Assembly: GCA_965153355.1 (NCBI GenBank)
Contig: OZ231127.1
Coordinates: forward strand, 69,502,001-69,566,000
Reading direction: 5' to 3'
DNA length: 64,000 nucleotides
Source of the DNA: Flaccisagitta enflata
Lineage: Eukaryota > Chaetognatha > Sagittoidea > Aphragmophora
How positions within the stretch are numbered: position 1 is the stretch's first letter; the number at the start of each line of letters is the position of its first letter. The notes beneath the pieces were generated by a model. That model was not told the origin of the DNA. It did not search any database and saw nothing but the letters and a program-made list of their open reading frames with translations. The position numbers and the translations under genes were made by a program. Positions 14,970 to 36,559 of this stretch are shown piece by piece.

Positions 14970-15197
14970 AAGGCTGGATAGACGGTTACCGTAGTCGCGT
15001 GCGGGTGGGCAGGGGCCATATTTGAGGTCAGTGGAGCATTTGGGCAGGAGCGGTAAAGCCAAAAACCCCATAAACGCCAAAAAAGTAGTTCGACGGACGG
15101 ACGGACGGACGGACGGACGGGCGGACGGATGGACGGACGGATGGACGGATGGACCGACAAAGCGGGGTGTAGAGTCGTGTAGCACGTGACTAAAAAA
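14970..15197 (+). repeat. Hairpin-ended interspersed element with long (GGAC)n core
   Basis: ACAAGGCTGGATAGACGG at the 5' end, pure GGAC units at about 15093-15119, and the end GAGTCGTGTAGCACGTGACT with AAAAAA. The stem stays paired through two G-U-type pairs. Confidence 0.85.
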
Positions 15198-15479
15198 GTA
15201 AAATTGCAACAGAGTTTAGCATTACTTTTTCACATTAAAAAGATATGCGGAATTAAAAGCAAATTGATGAGACTAACTCACGTCAGACTTTCACAGCATC
15301 ACCAAACTTACAAAAAATGAATATTCCCAGTAATGGCGGCTGTCGCCGTGAGGAAAAAAGTCGTAAGCGTTGTTCACTTTTCACCAAGCTTTTGTCTTCA
15401 GTCACTGCAACTTTTTTATTTGTTAGATCAAATTGAGAGCAATTGTATGTATTGGTTGCACTGAAAATCAGAAAAAAAT

Positions 15480-15900
15480 AGGACTGAGCCAAATGAGCTA
15501 GATGAGCTAAGATATTAAAAATCTTGACATGCTTTCTTGTATTTGCATGCTTAAATCATAACATTTATTCATCTGTTTTAAAATCAGAAAAAAAAAGCAA
15601 GCTAAATGAGCTAAATGAGCTTAATGAGCTAGAATATTCAAAAACACCTTCACAGATGAGCAACTCTGCTCACTGACATGCTTTCTTGTATTTGCATGTG
15701 CAAACATGTATCAAAAAAATTTATTTATTTATCGCATTATAAACCAGAAAAACAGACTGAGCTAAATGAGCTAAATGAGCTAAAATGCTCAAAAACACCC
15801 TCAAAGATGAGCAGATATGCTCATGAACATGTTTTCTTGTATTTGCATGCTCAAACAAACATAAATACACTCCTTTTTTGATCCTACTCAAAATCATAAA
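15480..15900. repeat. Tandem repeat of ~150 bp, about three copies
   Basis: TTTCTTGTATTTGCATG recurs at 15531, 15681 and 15832, each preceded by TGAGCTAAATGAGCTAAATG-like words and AACACC(T/C)TCA. Confidence 0.7.
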
Positions 15901-16181
15901 AAATCGGAAAAAATTCAATTCGCAATTTTCATAAATAAATCTTTAAAAATTCATAGCGCGAAAAATATTTGCCGTAGAGCATTCTGCTTGGCGCCAAATG
16001 AAAGAGAATTATCAAATTTACTTACCCTATCAATTTCATTGGAGGCTACAGTCAGCCGGAAGAGACCCTCAACTTCCCCATAAGAAAATGAAAACCCTGT
16101 TTCTCTCGAATATGTCAAAAAGTCGAAGACTGACTTCGACTTTTTTCCCGATTAATGTCATTTCATGATCGCCTTCATTCT

Positions 16182-16432
16182 TTTTAGTTGCTAGTGTTTT
16201 TCGGCTCACACCCTGCTTTGTCAGTCCATCCGTGGATTGGTCCATGGGTCGGTTGGTCTGTCTGTCCATCCATCAGTCAGTCAGTATGTCTGTTCATTGG
16301 TCTGTCTGTCCGTCTGTTGGTTGGTCCGTCCATTGGTTTGTCCATCACACTTTCCTTTTTTGTTTTTTGGCGGTCTCTGGCCTCACTACTCCTGCCCAGA
16401 TGATCAAGTGACCCCAAATACGTGCATCCAGC
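16182..16432 (-). repeat. Degenerate hairpin-ended interspersed element
   Basis: On the plus strand: TTTTTAGTTGCTAGTG, TTGTCAGTCCATCCGTGG, many GTCCATC/GTCTGTCC units, then CTCCTGCCCAGATGATCAAG. The hairpin is worn. T-rich sequence follows to 16490. Confidence 0.6.
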
Positions 16433-16827
16433 CTTTTTGTTTTTTTGTTTTTGTTTTTTTTTGTCTTTTGTTGTTTTTTTTTTTTTTGCCTTGAGTAAGC
16501 TTACAATTATTACTCTCACCTGGATTCATATATCTTTCTTTAAAATCAAAACAACATAGACATTGTTGGTCTCTTGACATCCATTGTTGCGGGTTTCATA
16601 TGAAATTACATAACATTTTTTACTGCCCACCTGCATTACAAAAATGTTTGATTTAGTCAAGATACAGCTGATGATTGCTTCTTTCAGTAACTGAATGACA
16701 AAGTTGAATTTGCGATAATTTCAAGGCTAAGATTCAACAAGCCCAACAGCCAAAGTTGCGTGCTCCGTTTACAATCACACACAACTACATACATACATAC
16801 AACAAGGATATACTTACACAGTTTAAA

Positions 16828-16982
16828 GGTGTGTCTGCATTATTCAGCTTATTCGGATATTTCATTTGGATACCAATATCCGGATATTTCATGATGTAAA
16901 TTTTGTAAATTCACTATGTAGAATATCCGGATATTGATATCCAGATAAACCATCCAAATAAGATGGTTAATGCAGACGCACC
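16828..16982. mobile_element. 155 bp MITE-like foldback element
   Basis: The left end GGTGTGTCTGCATTA and the right end TAATGCAGACGCACC are inverted repeats extending inward (TTATTCGGATAT against ATCCAAATAAG), with a second inner palindrome around AATATCCGGATATT. The flanks are (T)TTAAA on both sides, a possible short target duplication. No coding capacity. Confidence 0.7.
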
Positions 16983-17039
16983 ATTAAAAAAGGTTATCAA
17001 AGATATATCTACACTGTATAAAAAAGACATCAAAAATGT

Positions 17040-17170
17040 ACCTCAAGTACCCTAAAGTACCCTAAGGCACCTTTAATTAACCTAAAAAGTTCATATTTGA
17101 AAAATGTTACTTACTTACTTACGTACCGACCGACACGGCAAGTTCTAGAGTCGCACGCATGCGACACAAA
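17040..17170 (+). repeat. Hairpin-ended element, variant with AAGTACCCTA body
   Basis: Repeated AAGTACCCTAA words, TTACTTACTTACTTACGTAC in place of the (GGAC)n core, then AGTTCTAGAGTCGCACGCAT and GCGACACAAAAT. The stem GTCGCA/TGCGAC is kept. Confidence 0.55.
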
Positions 17171-17351
17171 ATATTGCTTGTTCAAAAAATTTAGATTTGG
17201 TCCCATTTATAGTTTGATACTTTGATAATTAGATAGATCGTTTGGATTAAATAGGTATGACACATTAAAGAACTTATAATAGAAAGAAAAAGAGAGGTAT
17301 CTTAGAAGAGCATTTTATGAATGAATGAATGAAATAACTACCGGACCTGAA

Positions 17352-17367
17352 GAAAAAGAAGAAGGAA

Positions 17368-17404
<37 letters not shown>

Positions 17405-17492
17405 AGAAGAAGAAGAAGAAGAAGAAGAAGAAGAAGGAGAAGAAGAAGAAGTAGAAGAAGTAGAAGTACAAGACAAAGAAGAAGAAGATTTC
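17352..17492. repeat. (GAA)n trinucleotide array
   Basis: GAA units with GAG, GGA and GTA variants. The open frame reads poly-Glu on one strand and poly-Ser on the other; not a gene. Confidence 0.9.
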
Positions 17493-17777
17493 ATCATGAT
17501 TCCCTCATAAACGGGAGTGAACGGGAGTGAAAGGGAGTGAAAGAGAAGTAAGTCAGTGATGAATGAAGGAGAGGGGATGTAAGGAACAATAGTGAATGAG
17601 GGAGCATGATCAAACCACGTGATAGCCACGTGATTTCACGGTCAATTCTATCCTCTCCTTTGTATCAAACTCATTTTACAGTGAGGCCTCTCATCTCTCA
17701 TAGTCTCTCACATTCATCTGTTTTCTGCTTGCATTCCTATCATACAAGCTCACGTGAGCTGCATGCAAGCAGGGCTT

Positions 17778-18190
<413 letters not shown>

Positions 18191-18808
18191 ATAGAAAGTA
18201 AGCGGGGAATTGACAATAAAACAGAAATAAAACGATCATCATTCATCAGCTGTGTCCGCATTTGGCTGATCTGAATACACACACAAAAAGAATTTAAAGA
18301 CAAACCTAATTAGGGAAGTCTTCAAATGAGAGCGAGTTATGCTTCCGGAAGAGAGGATTGTGTAATGTGTGATAAAACTTGTGTTATTTGACTGGTTAGC
18401 GTGGGCGACAAAAAAAGGACCTCACCCACTTGATTTTACTGGGTAAGGTGATAATCCGATTCCAACGTCCCACTATCATACAAATCAGCAAATGGACAAT
18501 ACGATCACAGGGTTTTCGATCTCAACTGGCAAAAAGTAGATCGATTAGATGGATTGTTGAAGAATTTGGAATCACTTTTCCCTTATAGTACTAGGTTTGA
18601 CATTTTTTGTCTCCAAATCCTAAAAATCTAAGTTGAGTAGTATGCTAATTAGGGGGGCTAAAATTACAAAGTCTTATTGTAATTTTATAGCGCTCAGAGT
18701 GGTGATAAGGAGAAATACGGTAGTTGAGATTCTGCTGTAGATATTCATTTTATTCTAAATTAATATTGTGGATACACTACTCAACCTAGTTGCCATCTTA
18801 ATGAGAAA
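18191..18808. other. Intergenic sequence, no feature recognised
   Basis: Short frames only; no repeat structure seen. Confidence 0.4.
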
Positions 18809-19009
18809 CAAGGTCGGATACACGGCCACCAGTTGCGGACGGGTGGGCAGGGGCGGATAAACGCATTTTCCCACTTTTCGACTCATGCTCACGGACCGAC
18901 GAACCCACGGACGGAGGGACGGACGGACCGACGGACGGACGGACGGACTGATGGACAGACCGACGGACGGACAAAGCCTCTTATAGAGTTGCGTGACCGT
19001 AACTAAAAA
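18809..19009 (+). repeat. Hairpin-ended interspersed element, TTGCG stem variant
   Basis: ACAAGGTCGGATACACGGCC, a GGAC-rich core and the end TATAGAGTTGCGTGACCGTA plus ACTAAAAAT. The stem is AGTTGCG against CGTAACT. Confidence 0.85.
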
Positions 19010-19033
19010 TGTTAAATGTAGCACTGTAGGCAA

Positions 19034-19234
19034 ATAAACAAGGCCGGATACACGGCTACCCCATGCGGGTGGGCAGGGGCTGTATTTGATGTCACTTGAT
19101 CATTTGGGCAGGAGCAGTGTGGCCAAAGACCGCAAAAAAACATAAAAAGTAAAGCGTGACAGACGGACGGACGGACCGACGGACAGACCGACAAAGCGGG
19201 GTGTAGAGTCGCGTAGCACGCGACTAAAAAGTTG
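19034..19234 (+). repeat. Hairpin-ended interspersed element
   Basis: Complete: ACAAGGCCGGATACACGGCT to GTAGAGTCGCGTAGCACGCG and ACTAAAAA. It lies 25 bp after the preceding copy, head to tail. Confidence 0.9.
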
Positions 19235-19344
19235 CAGATCATGAAATGCCATTTATTCATTCAAAAGATAAGCACACCGCCAAAAAACACAAAACCATTT
19301 ATAAAATGATTTCACTCATTTTTTGCAAATCTTATGTTGATGAA

Positions 19345-19557
19345 AACAAGGCCGGATACACGGCTACCCTAGTCGCGTGCGGGTGGGCAGGAACAGTGCT
19401 GGAGAAGGTCACCAGGGCATTTGGGCAGGAGCTGTATGCTCAAAAAGCTCAAAAACGCAGGAAAGTAAAAAGGGGACCGACCAACCAACCAACCGACCAA
19501 CCGACCGACCGACCGTCATAGCGGGGTGTAGAGTCGCGTAGCACGCGACTAAAAAAA
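19345..19557 (+). repeat. Hairpin-ended interspersed element, CCAACCAACCGA core variant
   Basis: Complete ends. The middle reads GGGCAGGAACAGTGCTGGAG and CACCAGGGCATTTGGGCAGG. This middle is shared with the copies at 36607 and 45239, so these three form a subfamily. Confidence 0.9.
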
Positions 19558-19689
19558 GAAAGAATAGGCTTTAACATCGCGACAAATTTTCTTGCATCAT
19601 GGTATCATTTTTGATAGCAGCTTTAGAATTGCCCATGATGAGTGATTGGAAGCATTCCTAACAATGAAATTAAAGTATTCTCAACAAGT

Positions 19690-20254
19690 CATCCAAGGAT
19701 TGCACATGGTCAGCGGTACCCGATGCCCTGCTGGGAGTGATCAACTAAAGAGGTGGAGTGAGAGCAGGGCGGCGGCCCCAAAGGGACACAAGGGTGAATT
19801 TCCTTACGTCCTGAGAAGGCATATTTCAGGCCTTAAAGGCAATTTTCTCTGATATTCAATGGGAGCAATGTATTTTCTACAATTTATTGTCAATTTTCCA
19901 TGTTATTCAATGGGAATTTAATTTTTTTGTCAATTTTCCAGATCATCCATATTATTTTGCATTCTTTTTTATTTTTTGTTAATTTTCCATGTTATTCGAT
20001 GGAAAATGTGCATTTTTCTATTGTTTGTAAATTTTCCATGTTATTCAATGGGAAGTTTGCAAGTTGTCATTTTCCCATGTTATTCAATTGGAAGTTTGCA
20101 TTTTGTCATTTACCCATGTTATTCAATGGAAATTTCAGAATTGAGAAGGTTCAGGGGGGATGTACGGATGGACGGACGTACATACGGACGGACTTAAGGA
20201 AATTCGCCCCTGTGTCCTGCAGGACATCGGCTCTTTGGGGCCGCTGCCCAAAAA
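19690..20254 (+). repeat. GGCCCC-palindrome element, full length
   Basis: Starts CATCCAAGGATTGCACATGG and TCAGCGGTACCCG and ends GGGGCCGCTGCCCAAAAA. The interior is a degenerate tandem of TTTTCCATGTTATTCAATGG units (19850-20130) and a short (GGAC)n stretch. TGTCCTGCAGGACA near the right end is a second palindrome. Confidence 0.8.
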
Positions 20255-20979
20255 GAATGAAGTGACGATGAGGTTTCACTGCCAATTGATGATTTCACGC
20301 CTATTGCAGGCAAACTTGACGTAATAGAGGGTGCGCATTTGCAGACTTTTTTTCCGATTGTGAATTCAAATATCCGCGTTGGAGTTCCACCTTGACAACT
20401 GAATCATGATCTCACAACAATGCCAAGACGACTTTTCGTTCAAAATCCTGATCAAAAAAGAAAGAAACTCTTTTCACAGGCAAACTTCCACTGCGCCCCC
20501 GTGTTCGATGTGTGGCGGTTTTGGAGGTAGTTTTGTCATTTAGATGTACGATTAAGGGTGTATATTTCCCACCTTATTTTTTGGTTGGATGGCCTCTGAC
20601 ATTTTTATCCGGCTAGAAAGGGTTTTTTTTTTTGAGGAAATCAATTCTCAGTCAGAGTCCAAATGTGAAAAAGCTTTAATAAAGGAGCGCCGTCAAACGG
20701 GGAAAGGCGAAGCTGATTTTTTTTTCTAAGACCGCCACATAGAGGCGAAATAACGACTTATACGTGGAAGCAAGGATCTAATGTTACAACGATGGGTCTG
20801 ATTCATGGTGCTACAATCCGTCTTGAGAACGGAAATACATGCACGATGATATGATATGTAACAACAGAGTCGTAGATATATCAACACATACACACAGACA
20901 CAGCGACACCCACGCGCATACATATACTCATTTTCACAAAAAAGACATGCACAAATATTTACACATATGCATACAAATA
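20255..20979. other. Intergenic sequence, no feature recognised
   Basis: Short frames only. Confidence 0.4.
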
Positions 20980-22212
20980 CAATGGGGCGCATAAAAAAGT
21001 TTCCAGCAGTTCAGAGGCTAGTTAATTTGATTGTAGTCACATTAAACAATTTAAATCTGTGAGATTTTTAAACTTTTAAAAAAAAACTCTACAAATCTAG
21101 TCCAACCCCATTCATGTAACTTATACCTATACTTTCTAAAGGTTTTGTTTCATTTTGATAAATTGTTACACATGCCATATGGTTAAAAAGCTGTTAAGGG
21201 TCACAGATGATAAGCAATTCATTTATGCTTAGAAGCAAACAGCCTTTGACAAAACATAAAGTTGATCATGTTTTTCTTAATAAAGTGATAACGATCTATG
21301 ATTTATGCATCATATCCATGAGCATTTTAGAGAGCTTCAAAAACTCAACAAATCTAGACCATGCAAAACGTTCTGGCTTGATTTGTTTTGAAATAACAAT
21401 AGCGCAAGAAAAAACGGAACAACTTGTTTTGCTTTTTTTTTTTTGCTGAACTGGGTGCTTTGACTATAAAAAATTCATGACTGTTTGAAAGCTCTGCAAA
21501 AGATCTTTCAGATGCCACGTTGCTGGTCATTCTAGCTTTATTCATTTAAAAATGGCATTGAAATGAGTTAAAACATTGCCCCATTCAATTTTGTGTTTGT
21601 TTGAATAAAAAGGTTTTGAAAGAAACATAGTTCACTTTGATAGGCTCTGACTTTCAAACCGTTTGAGATACAGACTTGGGATTGGTCTAGAATGAAAGAA
21701 AATTCAAAAATCTTTAAAAAATTTTTGAGAAAAAGTTCAATTAACTATTTTTTGGTCTATTCCTCAATTATTAACAAAAAGATGCAGCTTCTTCACAATT
21801 ATGACCACCTACTCTTTATCCTTACGCCTTTTCTAAACAAATAAAGCTAGGACAACCAGCAAGGTCGCATTCAAAATATCTTTTGCAGAGCTTCCAAATT
21901 GTCATGGATTTTTTTATGTTTTTCTCATTGGATGAATATGCAACACTGGCAAACATTTTGTTCCGTCTTTTTTTGTGCTACTGTTAGATAAATTTAAAGT
22001 TAACAAGTCATGTTTTTTTATCAAGCAAAATATTACAATATTTCACTCCTTTTTCCCAAGGCAATTTTGATATGTACTAAATGGAAAGAGCTAGAAATCT
22101 GGGATTGGACCCAAATAAAAGAAAACAAAAAAAATCCTAAATTGTATTTATCATTGATAGAACCTGCAAAACAATGCTGACAAAACTGGAAACTTTTTTA
22201 AGCGCCTCACTA
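20980..22212. mobile_element. 1.23 kb foldback element with mariner-like ends, TA flanks
   Basis: The left end GGCGCATAAAAAAGTTTCCAG and the right end CTGGAAACTTTTTTAAGCGCC are inverted repeats, each bordered by TA. Internal segments also pair: GCTCTGCAAAAGATCTTT (21491) with AATATCTTTTGCAGAGC (21876), and TTGCTGGTCATTCTAGCTTT (21520) with AAAGCTAGGACAACCAGCAA (21843). The whole element is therefore an imperfect palindrome, not a decayed transposase gene. Length and TA flanks fit Tc1/mariner; no transposase is encoded. Confidence 0.75.
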
Positions 22213-22711
22213 TAGAAATAGTGACACATACACATATATACGCATGCCAATATACAAACCACATTTTACTCCTTTAGAATTTAGAAAAGAATTGCTTGAA
22301 AACATTTAATCCAGGGAAAAATATAGCTAGAAAACGTTCTATCCAATAAAAGCCTAGCAACTATAGAGAGATTTGAGACTACCTACCACCAAAAATTTCT
22401 CGATTTATCTCTAATCCGAAATGATTACAATACACTGAAGCAAAACCTTTTTGTCACCTCGTTTTCTCGTTTTCCGAGTTCCATTCATCTGAACATGATC
22501 CCACCGATCATAACAGTTTGGTTGTTCATTTTCATTCTCATTTTGAACTTGCTTTTCTTTAAGATTTATTAACCCCATTTTCTGCCTCAGCTTTACTCTC
22601 AATATGCACCTTGAGTTAAGTAATTTCGTAGTGGCTAAGATACTAGATCTCGCAGGAGTGCCTTTATTGTGTGTTGATGGGCAGGAACAGTGATGCAGTG
22701 ATGCTTGATTT

Positions 22712-22903
22712 TTAGTCGCATCCACGCGACTCTATAACCTGCTATATCGGTCGGTTGGTCAGTCGGTCGGTCGGTTGGTCGGTCGGTTAGCTTTTTTGGC
22801 ATTTACGGGCGGTTTTTGCATCACCGCTCCTGCCTGAATGCTTGGGTCAGCCTCTTTTCTATCACTGCCCCTTCCCACCTGCACCCGACTTTGGACTTGT
22901 TTT
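22712..22903 (-). repeat. Hairpin-ended interspersed element
   Basis: Plus strand: TTTTTAGTCGCATCCACGCG, ACTCTATAACCTGC, (GGTC)n-like core, then ACCGCTCCTGCC. The 5' end AAGGCCGG seems replaced by CTTGTTTTTTTG. Confidence 0.75.
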
Positions 22904-22969
22904 TTTGACAAACGGTAAGTCGAAAATGTGGACCAACATCAACCATTCCTGAGCGAGGATTTTCTTCAA

Positions 22970-23251
22970 GGCCGGATACGCGGCATCTAGGCTGCGCGCG
23001 GGTGGGCTACAGCGGAAAATACGGGAAACAAGGCCGGATACACGGCTACCCCAGTCGCGTGCGGGTGGGCAGGGGCCATAATAGAGGTCACCTGATCATT
23101 TGGGCAGGAGCAGTAAGACCAAAAACCACAAAAACCCAAAAAAAGTAAAGTGTGACGGACGGACCGATGGACGGACCGACGGACGGACAGACCGACGGAC
23201 CGACGGACGGACCGACAAAGCGGGGTTAGAGTCGCGTAGCACGCGACTAAA
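22970..23251 (+). repeat. Hairpin-ended interspersed element preceded by a truncated copy of its own 5' end
   Basis: A partial start CAAGGCCGGATACGCGGC lies at 22970. The complete copy runs from 23034 (ACAAGGCCGGATACACGGCT) to the hairpin GAGTCGCGTAGCACGCGACT plus AAAAA at 23251. Confidence 0.85.
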
Positions 23252-23261
23252 AACAGGCTCT

Positions 23262-23508
23262 GTCACTGAATAGTAACCGAATGGTCAATGAATAGTAACC
23301 GAAGAGTCACTGAATAGAAACTGAATAGTCACTGAATAGTAACCAAATAGTCACTGAATAGTAACCAAATAGTCACTGAATAGTAACCAAATAGTTGCTG
23401 AATAGTAACCGAATAGTCACTGAATAGTAACCGAATAGTCACTGAATAGTAACCGAATAGTCACTGAATAGTAACCGAATAGTCACTGAATAGTAACCGA
23501 TCGATAGA
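23262..23508. repeat. 22 bp minisatellite, about eleven copies
   Basis: Unit AATAGTCACTGAATAGTAAC with CG or CA at the end. It sits between a complete hairpin-ended element and a lone hairpin end (TTTTTTTAGTCGCGTGCACG at 23523), so it may be the body of another variant of that family. Confidence 0.85.
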
Positions 23509-23883
23509 CCATGAAAAAGTGTTTTTTTAGTCGCGTGCACGTGACTTTAAAAAAAAAACTCCGTTTCTTCATGTAAATCTACCAGTTTTAACTTTTAAGT
23601 GAATAATCAAAATTCGCTGTATGTATATCAAATTGGGGGAAAAACGCCGGCATTAAATCTCATTTCATGACGTCCCGACTTCTTTATTCTCCCTCTGAAT
23701 AAAAAGAAGAACACCTCAACTCAAAATTTAGTGGGATTCGCTTTCTCTTGATCTTAGGAAAAAGAAAATTATAATTGATCTTAATTATCCATAATTTCGT
23801 TGGAAGACATATCTTTTACTCAAGAGTGACCGCGACTTAACGACTTAATGTACGGGCGTGTACAATTGTACTCATCCTTTTTC

Positions 23884-24060
<177 letters not shown>

Positions 24061-24483
24061 TTGTATGCCGGGTCGCCAAATACAACTTGTATCAACGGTA
24101 ATAAATTGTGGGAGGAGCCTGTGAGTCGCACCAGCAGGTCATCAAGTAAACATTGAAAACTATCAAGATATTCATCTCTTTTACTAAATACAACATAACG
24201 GGGTTATCCGGTCCTTTGAGTGAGGTCGAGAACCTAAGTTACAGAAATTTACAGAGAAACTTGTTGTTATTTTCAACTTTGTTCTTATTTGCAGATAATC
24301 AAGTTGAAATTGCATTACATATAATGATAATTCTAATAATCAAGTTGACATTAAATTTGGCAACCTGAAAGTGATAATTGACCTATTTTAGGCATGTTAT
24401 GATGCTGCTGTAGGTCCAATTGAGGTACGTCTGAGTGGCCTTAGAAATATCTAAGAGGGCTGAATTTGGCTTATTTAGTATTT

Positions 24484-24599
<116 letters not shown>

Positions 24600-24922
24600 C
24601 CTTGACATCTGAGGCCCAACCCCGGTCCTCTGAGCTCACTGCCTGTCTGCCTCAGCCAAATCATGCATGGCGAAGGGCAAAAAGATCCCCGTTCTGTTCT
24701 GTCCTGGTTCCATTCCTGGTAGCTCGTAAACTAACTTTCAATGAAAGTCTCGGTTACTAGTTGCTACTGACCTTCATCTGCCGTTTTTGTTAATTGCAGT
24801 TTCAATCGAGACTCGACCAAAAAAAATACGGATAACATTGAATTTTTTTAATATTGTTAAACCACAAAATATGAACAAGCCGAAAATGAATGATACACGA
24901 AAGATGGCGAATGTCATGAGAG

Positions 24923-25279
24923 ATGCCGCATGGAAATCCAACACGAATTGCCCGGAATCTTTTAGGAAAGGCCGCGCAAAAATTGTTAGGAAAGCCTAAA
25001 TATTTTCGCGATGAACCTTCTCTCAGCAGTGACCATAAAGTTTGTTTGTTTTTTAATCAAATTTTTTTGTTTTCCAACAGCAAAGAGCAAACCATAAAAG
25101 AAGAAATGATTTTGCTGACAACTAATGCACGGCTTTCAAGACACCTAAGGCTGAAAGAAAGAGAGAAAAAGATGGAAATCGAGTTTAAGAAAATGACAGG
25201 CGACATTGGAAAAATATACCATGAAAAAAAAAACAAGGAGCCTATCACGAATGACAATGACCGACTTTTACAATAATGT
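24923..25279 (+). CDS. Candidate plus-strand coding region, charged helical C-terminus
   Basis: An open frame of 117 codons from ATG 24923 to TAA 25277. Its second half (from ~25080) follows a strong 3' splice-like site (TTTTTTTGTTTTCCAACAG) and encodes ~65 residues rich in Lys/Glu with helical spacing (LSRHLRLKEREKKMEIEFKK). AATAAA at 25463 could end the transcript. Two readings are possible: one continuous small gene, or a last exon starting at 25080 with unmapped upstream exons; upstream frames (24801-25000) are open but give no in-phase donor. It looks like the end of a short coiled-coil protein; no family is claimed. It would be the only plus-strand gene in the window. Confidence 0.35.
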
Positions 25280-26689
25280 TTAGACATGTTTTGACCCATT
25301 TTTGCATGTGCCATTGTATGACTGAAGCTAGGGTACGTTAAAGTATCAATGAATGACAACAAGACAAAAAACCCATTTCAATGAACATTTGTACAAGTAC
25401 ACAATCAATCGACATGAAATCGCTTGTCCTTTATCAACTTATAAAACATGACTGCAACACAAATAAATTTATGGAGCCAGAAGAAAAAAACCTTTACTCC
25501 ATCCCAAAGTTATTATTTTGATACACGCGTGTCTCGTTTTTAATGGGAAAAAAATAAGTAAATCATGTTGCGAGAGAAAAAAAAGATCAAAAATACATAT
25601 CGAGATAAATGTCTGGATAACCTACGGGAACAGTTTCAAAATATTTAATTTTAGGGTATAAATATATTCAGAGAGAAGAAGAAACAGACGTAACGAAGGC
25701 TTACTATCTAAGAATCTAAAAGGGTTTCGAGGAAGTAAACAATGTTGGCTTAATGGTTGTAAGAAATTAGAATTTCATCTCTTATTTGGAATAAAAACAA
25801 GTGCGTGGTGGGAGTAAATCTATACAATTCAGCCGGTAAAAACGTGAGAACTACTGGCTCCACACGTAACCATTCGTCGTTTTGAACGTTAGCATCGTTT
25901 AAATATTCATCGCTTAGATATAATTTTTTTGCTATCGTTATAATTCCAGAACAGAACTTATCTTTCTTTCTTTGCCTTGTGAAGCGAATTATGGAAAGGA
26001 AGTGAGTACACCTGGCAAATGAATTCCCGCTTAACTTGCGACCAAAATTTTAGAAATTGTTGTTGTATGCAAAAAGCAATTATGAATAATGAAAATGGGC
26101 CTTTTTTCAATTTCGAAAGGGGGACCACCGAGTGGCAAAAATTTGTGACAATTATCAGGGTTTTTTTCATCAGTCTTTGTCGAAGGGTTTGTGATGTGTG
26201 TTCAGCGTCATTTGACGCATATCAGGTGTCACGTAACACTCATTAAGCCTAACATGTAAGCCGTAAAATTTAGCCTGCTTAAAATCCACACCGAACAGTC
26301 TACCAATTTAAAAAAACACACGATTAACAATTTCAAAAAACGAATTTCCCAAGAAGATTATCTAAAATTGCATTCCTGGTTTTTGTTTCGATGTATGCTT
26401 GTTTTATTAATGTCATCATGTAATCATGTAATCCGAAATTAGATAAATTGCATGAACATGTAGTTGTAGAAATTAAATATATATGCACCCGAACAAGCCC
26501 CGTCATTAATATCCCCAAACTTTTGCCCTATACCCATTGTTTATCTTGTACATGAAACTGTTCATTCTTCTTCTTCTTCTTCTTCTTCTTCTTCTTCTTC
26601 TATATCTTCTTCATCTTCTACTTCTATATCTTCTTCATCTTCTTCTTCTTCTTCCATGTCTGCTCGTCCTCCATCAGACAATAGCATCC
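25280..26689. other. Intergenic sequence, 3' side of the DUF4139 gene
   Basis: AT-rich. TTTATT at 26403-26408 is AATAAA on the minus strand, ~285 nt after the DUF4139 stop codon, a possible polyadenylation signal. A TTC array lies at 26563-26655. No gene recognised. Confidence 0.4.
26563..26655. repeat. (TTC)n trinucleotide array
   Basis: On the minus strand GAA, in the 3' untranslated region or just beyond the stop of the DUF4139 gene (26690). Confidence 0.9.
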
Positions 26690-35705
<9,016 letters not shown>

Positions 35706-36559
35706 TTAGAATTTCGAGGACAGTTCAAAAGAGACTCTTGAGGCTGTTCTCCTCACGACCCTTCTCGGTTTCTCCTCCTCCTCCGCCTCCACTTTCTTTT
35801 CCATCTCCACTTGTAAAATGACATCCTTCGGATCGTTATCGATTTGGATCGACGCTTGGTCGGCGTCATCATCGTGATCAACGGCGTCATTCATCGGCCC
35901 GGCGTCCTTTCCAACTGCATCTCGACGCAAAGATAGGCGCTCATTTTTTCGTCGACTTTTGGGGGTACCAATGGATGACTGCGTCCTGGCGAGATGTGGG
36001 ACGCTTCCGTTTATGCCAATACCGATACCGCCCCGGCCTTTGACGCCAATACCGCTGCCAGTGACGCCGTAATCGCCATCATTAAATCGACCTCCTCCGC
36101 CCCTCTCACCTCCACCGCGTCTCGAAACGACGTCGATAACGAAAACATCTCGACTCATGCGAGGACGTTTGTGAAAACGCCGATGATGCAATGAGGCGAA
36201 ACCTACTGGCGCCGAGACGCGACGCCGGTAGTTTATTGGTGACGCGATTTCGACGACAGGCGTCGACGTCAAAGAGGAGGGTGTTGACGCCGATGATGAC
36301 GCCGTTTCACTTCCGGCGACGTGCCTTTGGCGCTTCAACGTTGGCGCCCATTTGTCCTTCGAGGCAGTGTTATCCTTTGACATCGGTTTGTCTCCCGGCG
36401 CCAATTTGTCGCCGAATTCGCGGCGCCTTTTGTCCCAAATTGTGGCGTAAATGGAAGCGGAATTGAAGTAAGTCAAACCGGCGGATGAAAGACGTGCCAA
36501 CCGATTGATGAAACTTTGAACCGAATGTCTGAATCGATCCACGAATCGGCGCCAAACTA
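35706..36559 (-). CDS. Glutamate receptor exon 5, cytoplasmic tail
   Basis: Acceptor CTGACGTTTTTCAG. The incoming phase completes a Leu codon with the C left by exon 4, so VWRRFVDRFRHSVQSFINRL follows M4 directly. 283 residues, Arg/Ser/Asp-rich, with Gly-rich RRGGGERGGGGRFNDG, an acidic stretch and stop at 35706. No other family recognised, and assignment to the receptor rests on phase and position. It is separated from exon 4 by 7.2 kb that is mostly a transposon. Confidence 0.7.

Noticed and set aside
23262-23508. Regular 22 bp repeats that might be taken for a CRISPR array
   Set aside because: The units are contiguous without unique spacers and the genome is eukaryotic; it is a minisatellite.
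35994-36466. Plus-strand frames opposite receptor exon 5
   Set aside because: Shadows of a GC-rich minus-strand exon whose frame continues the receptor in phase.
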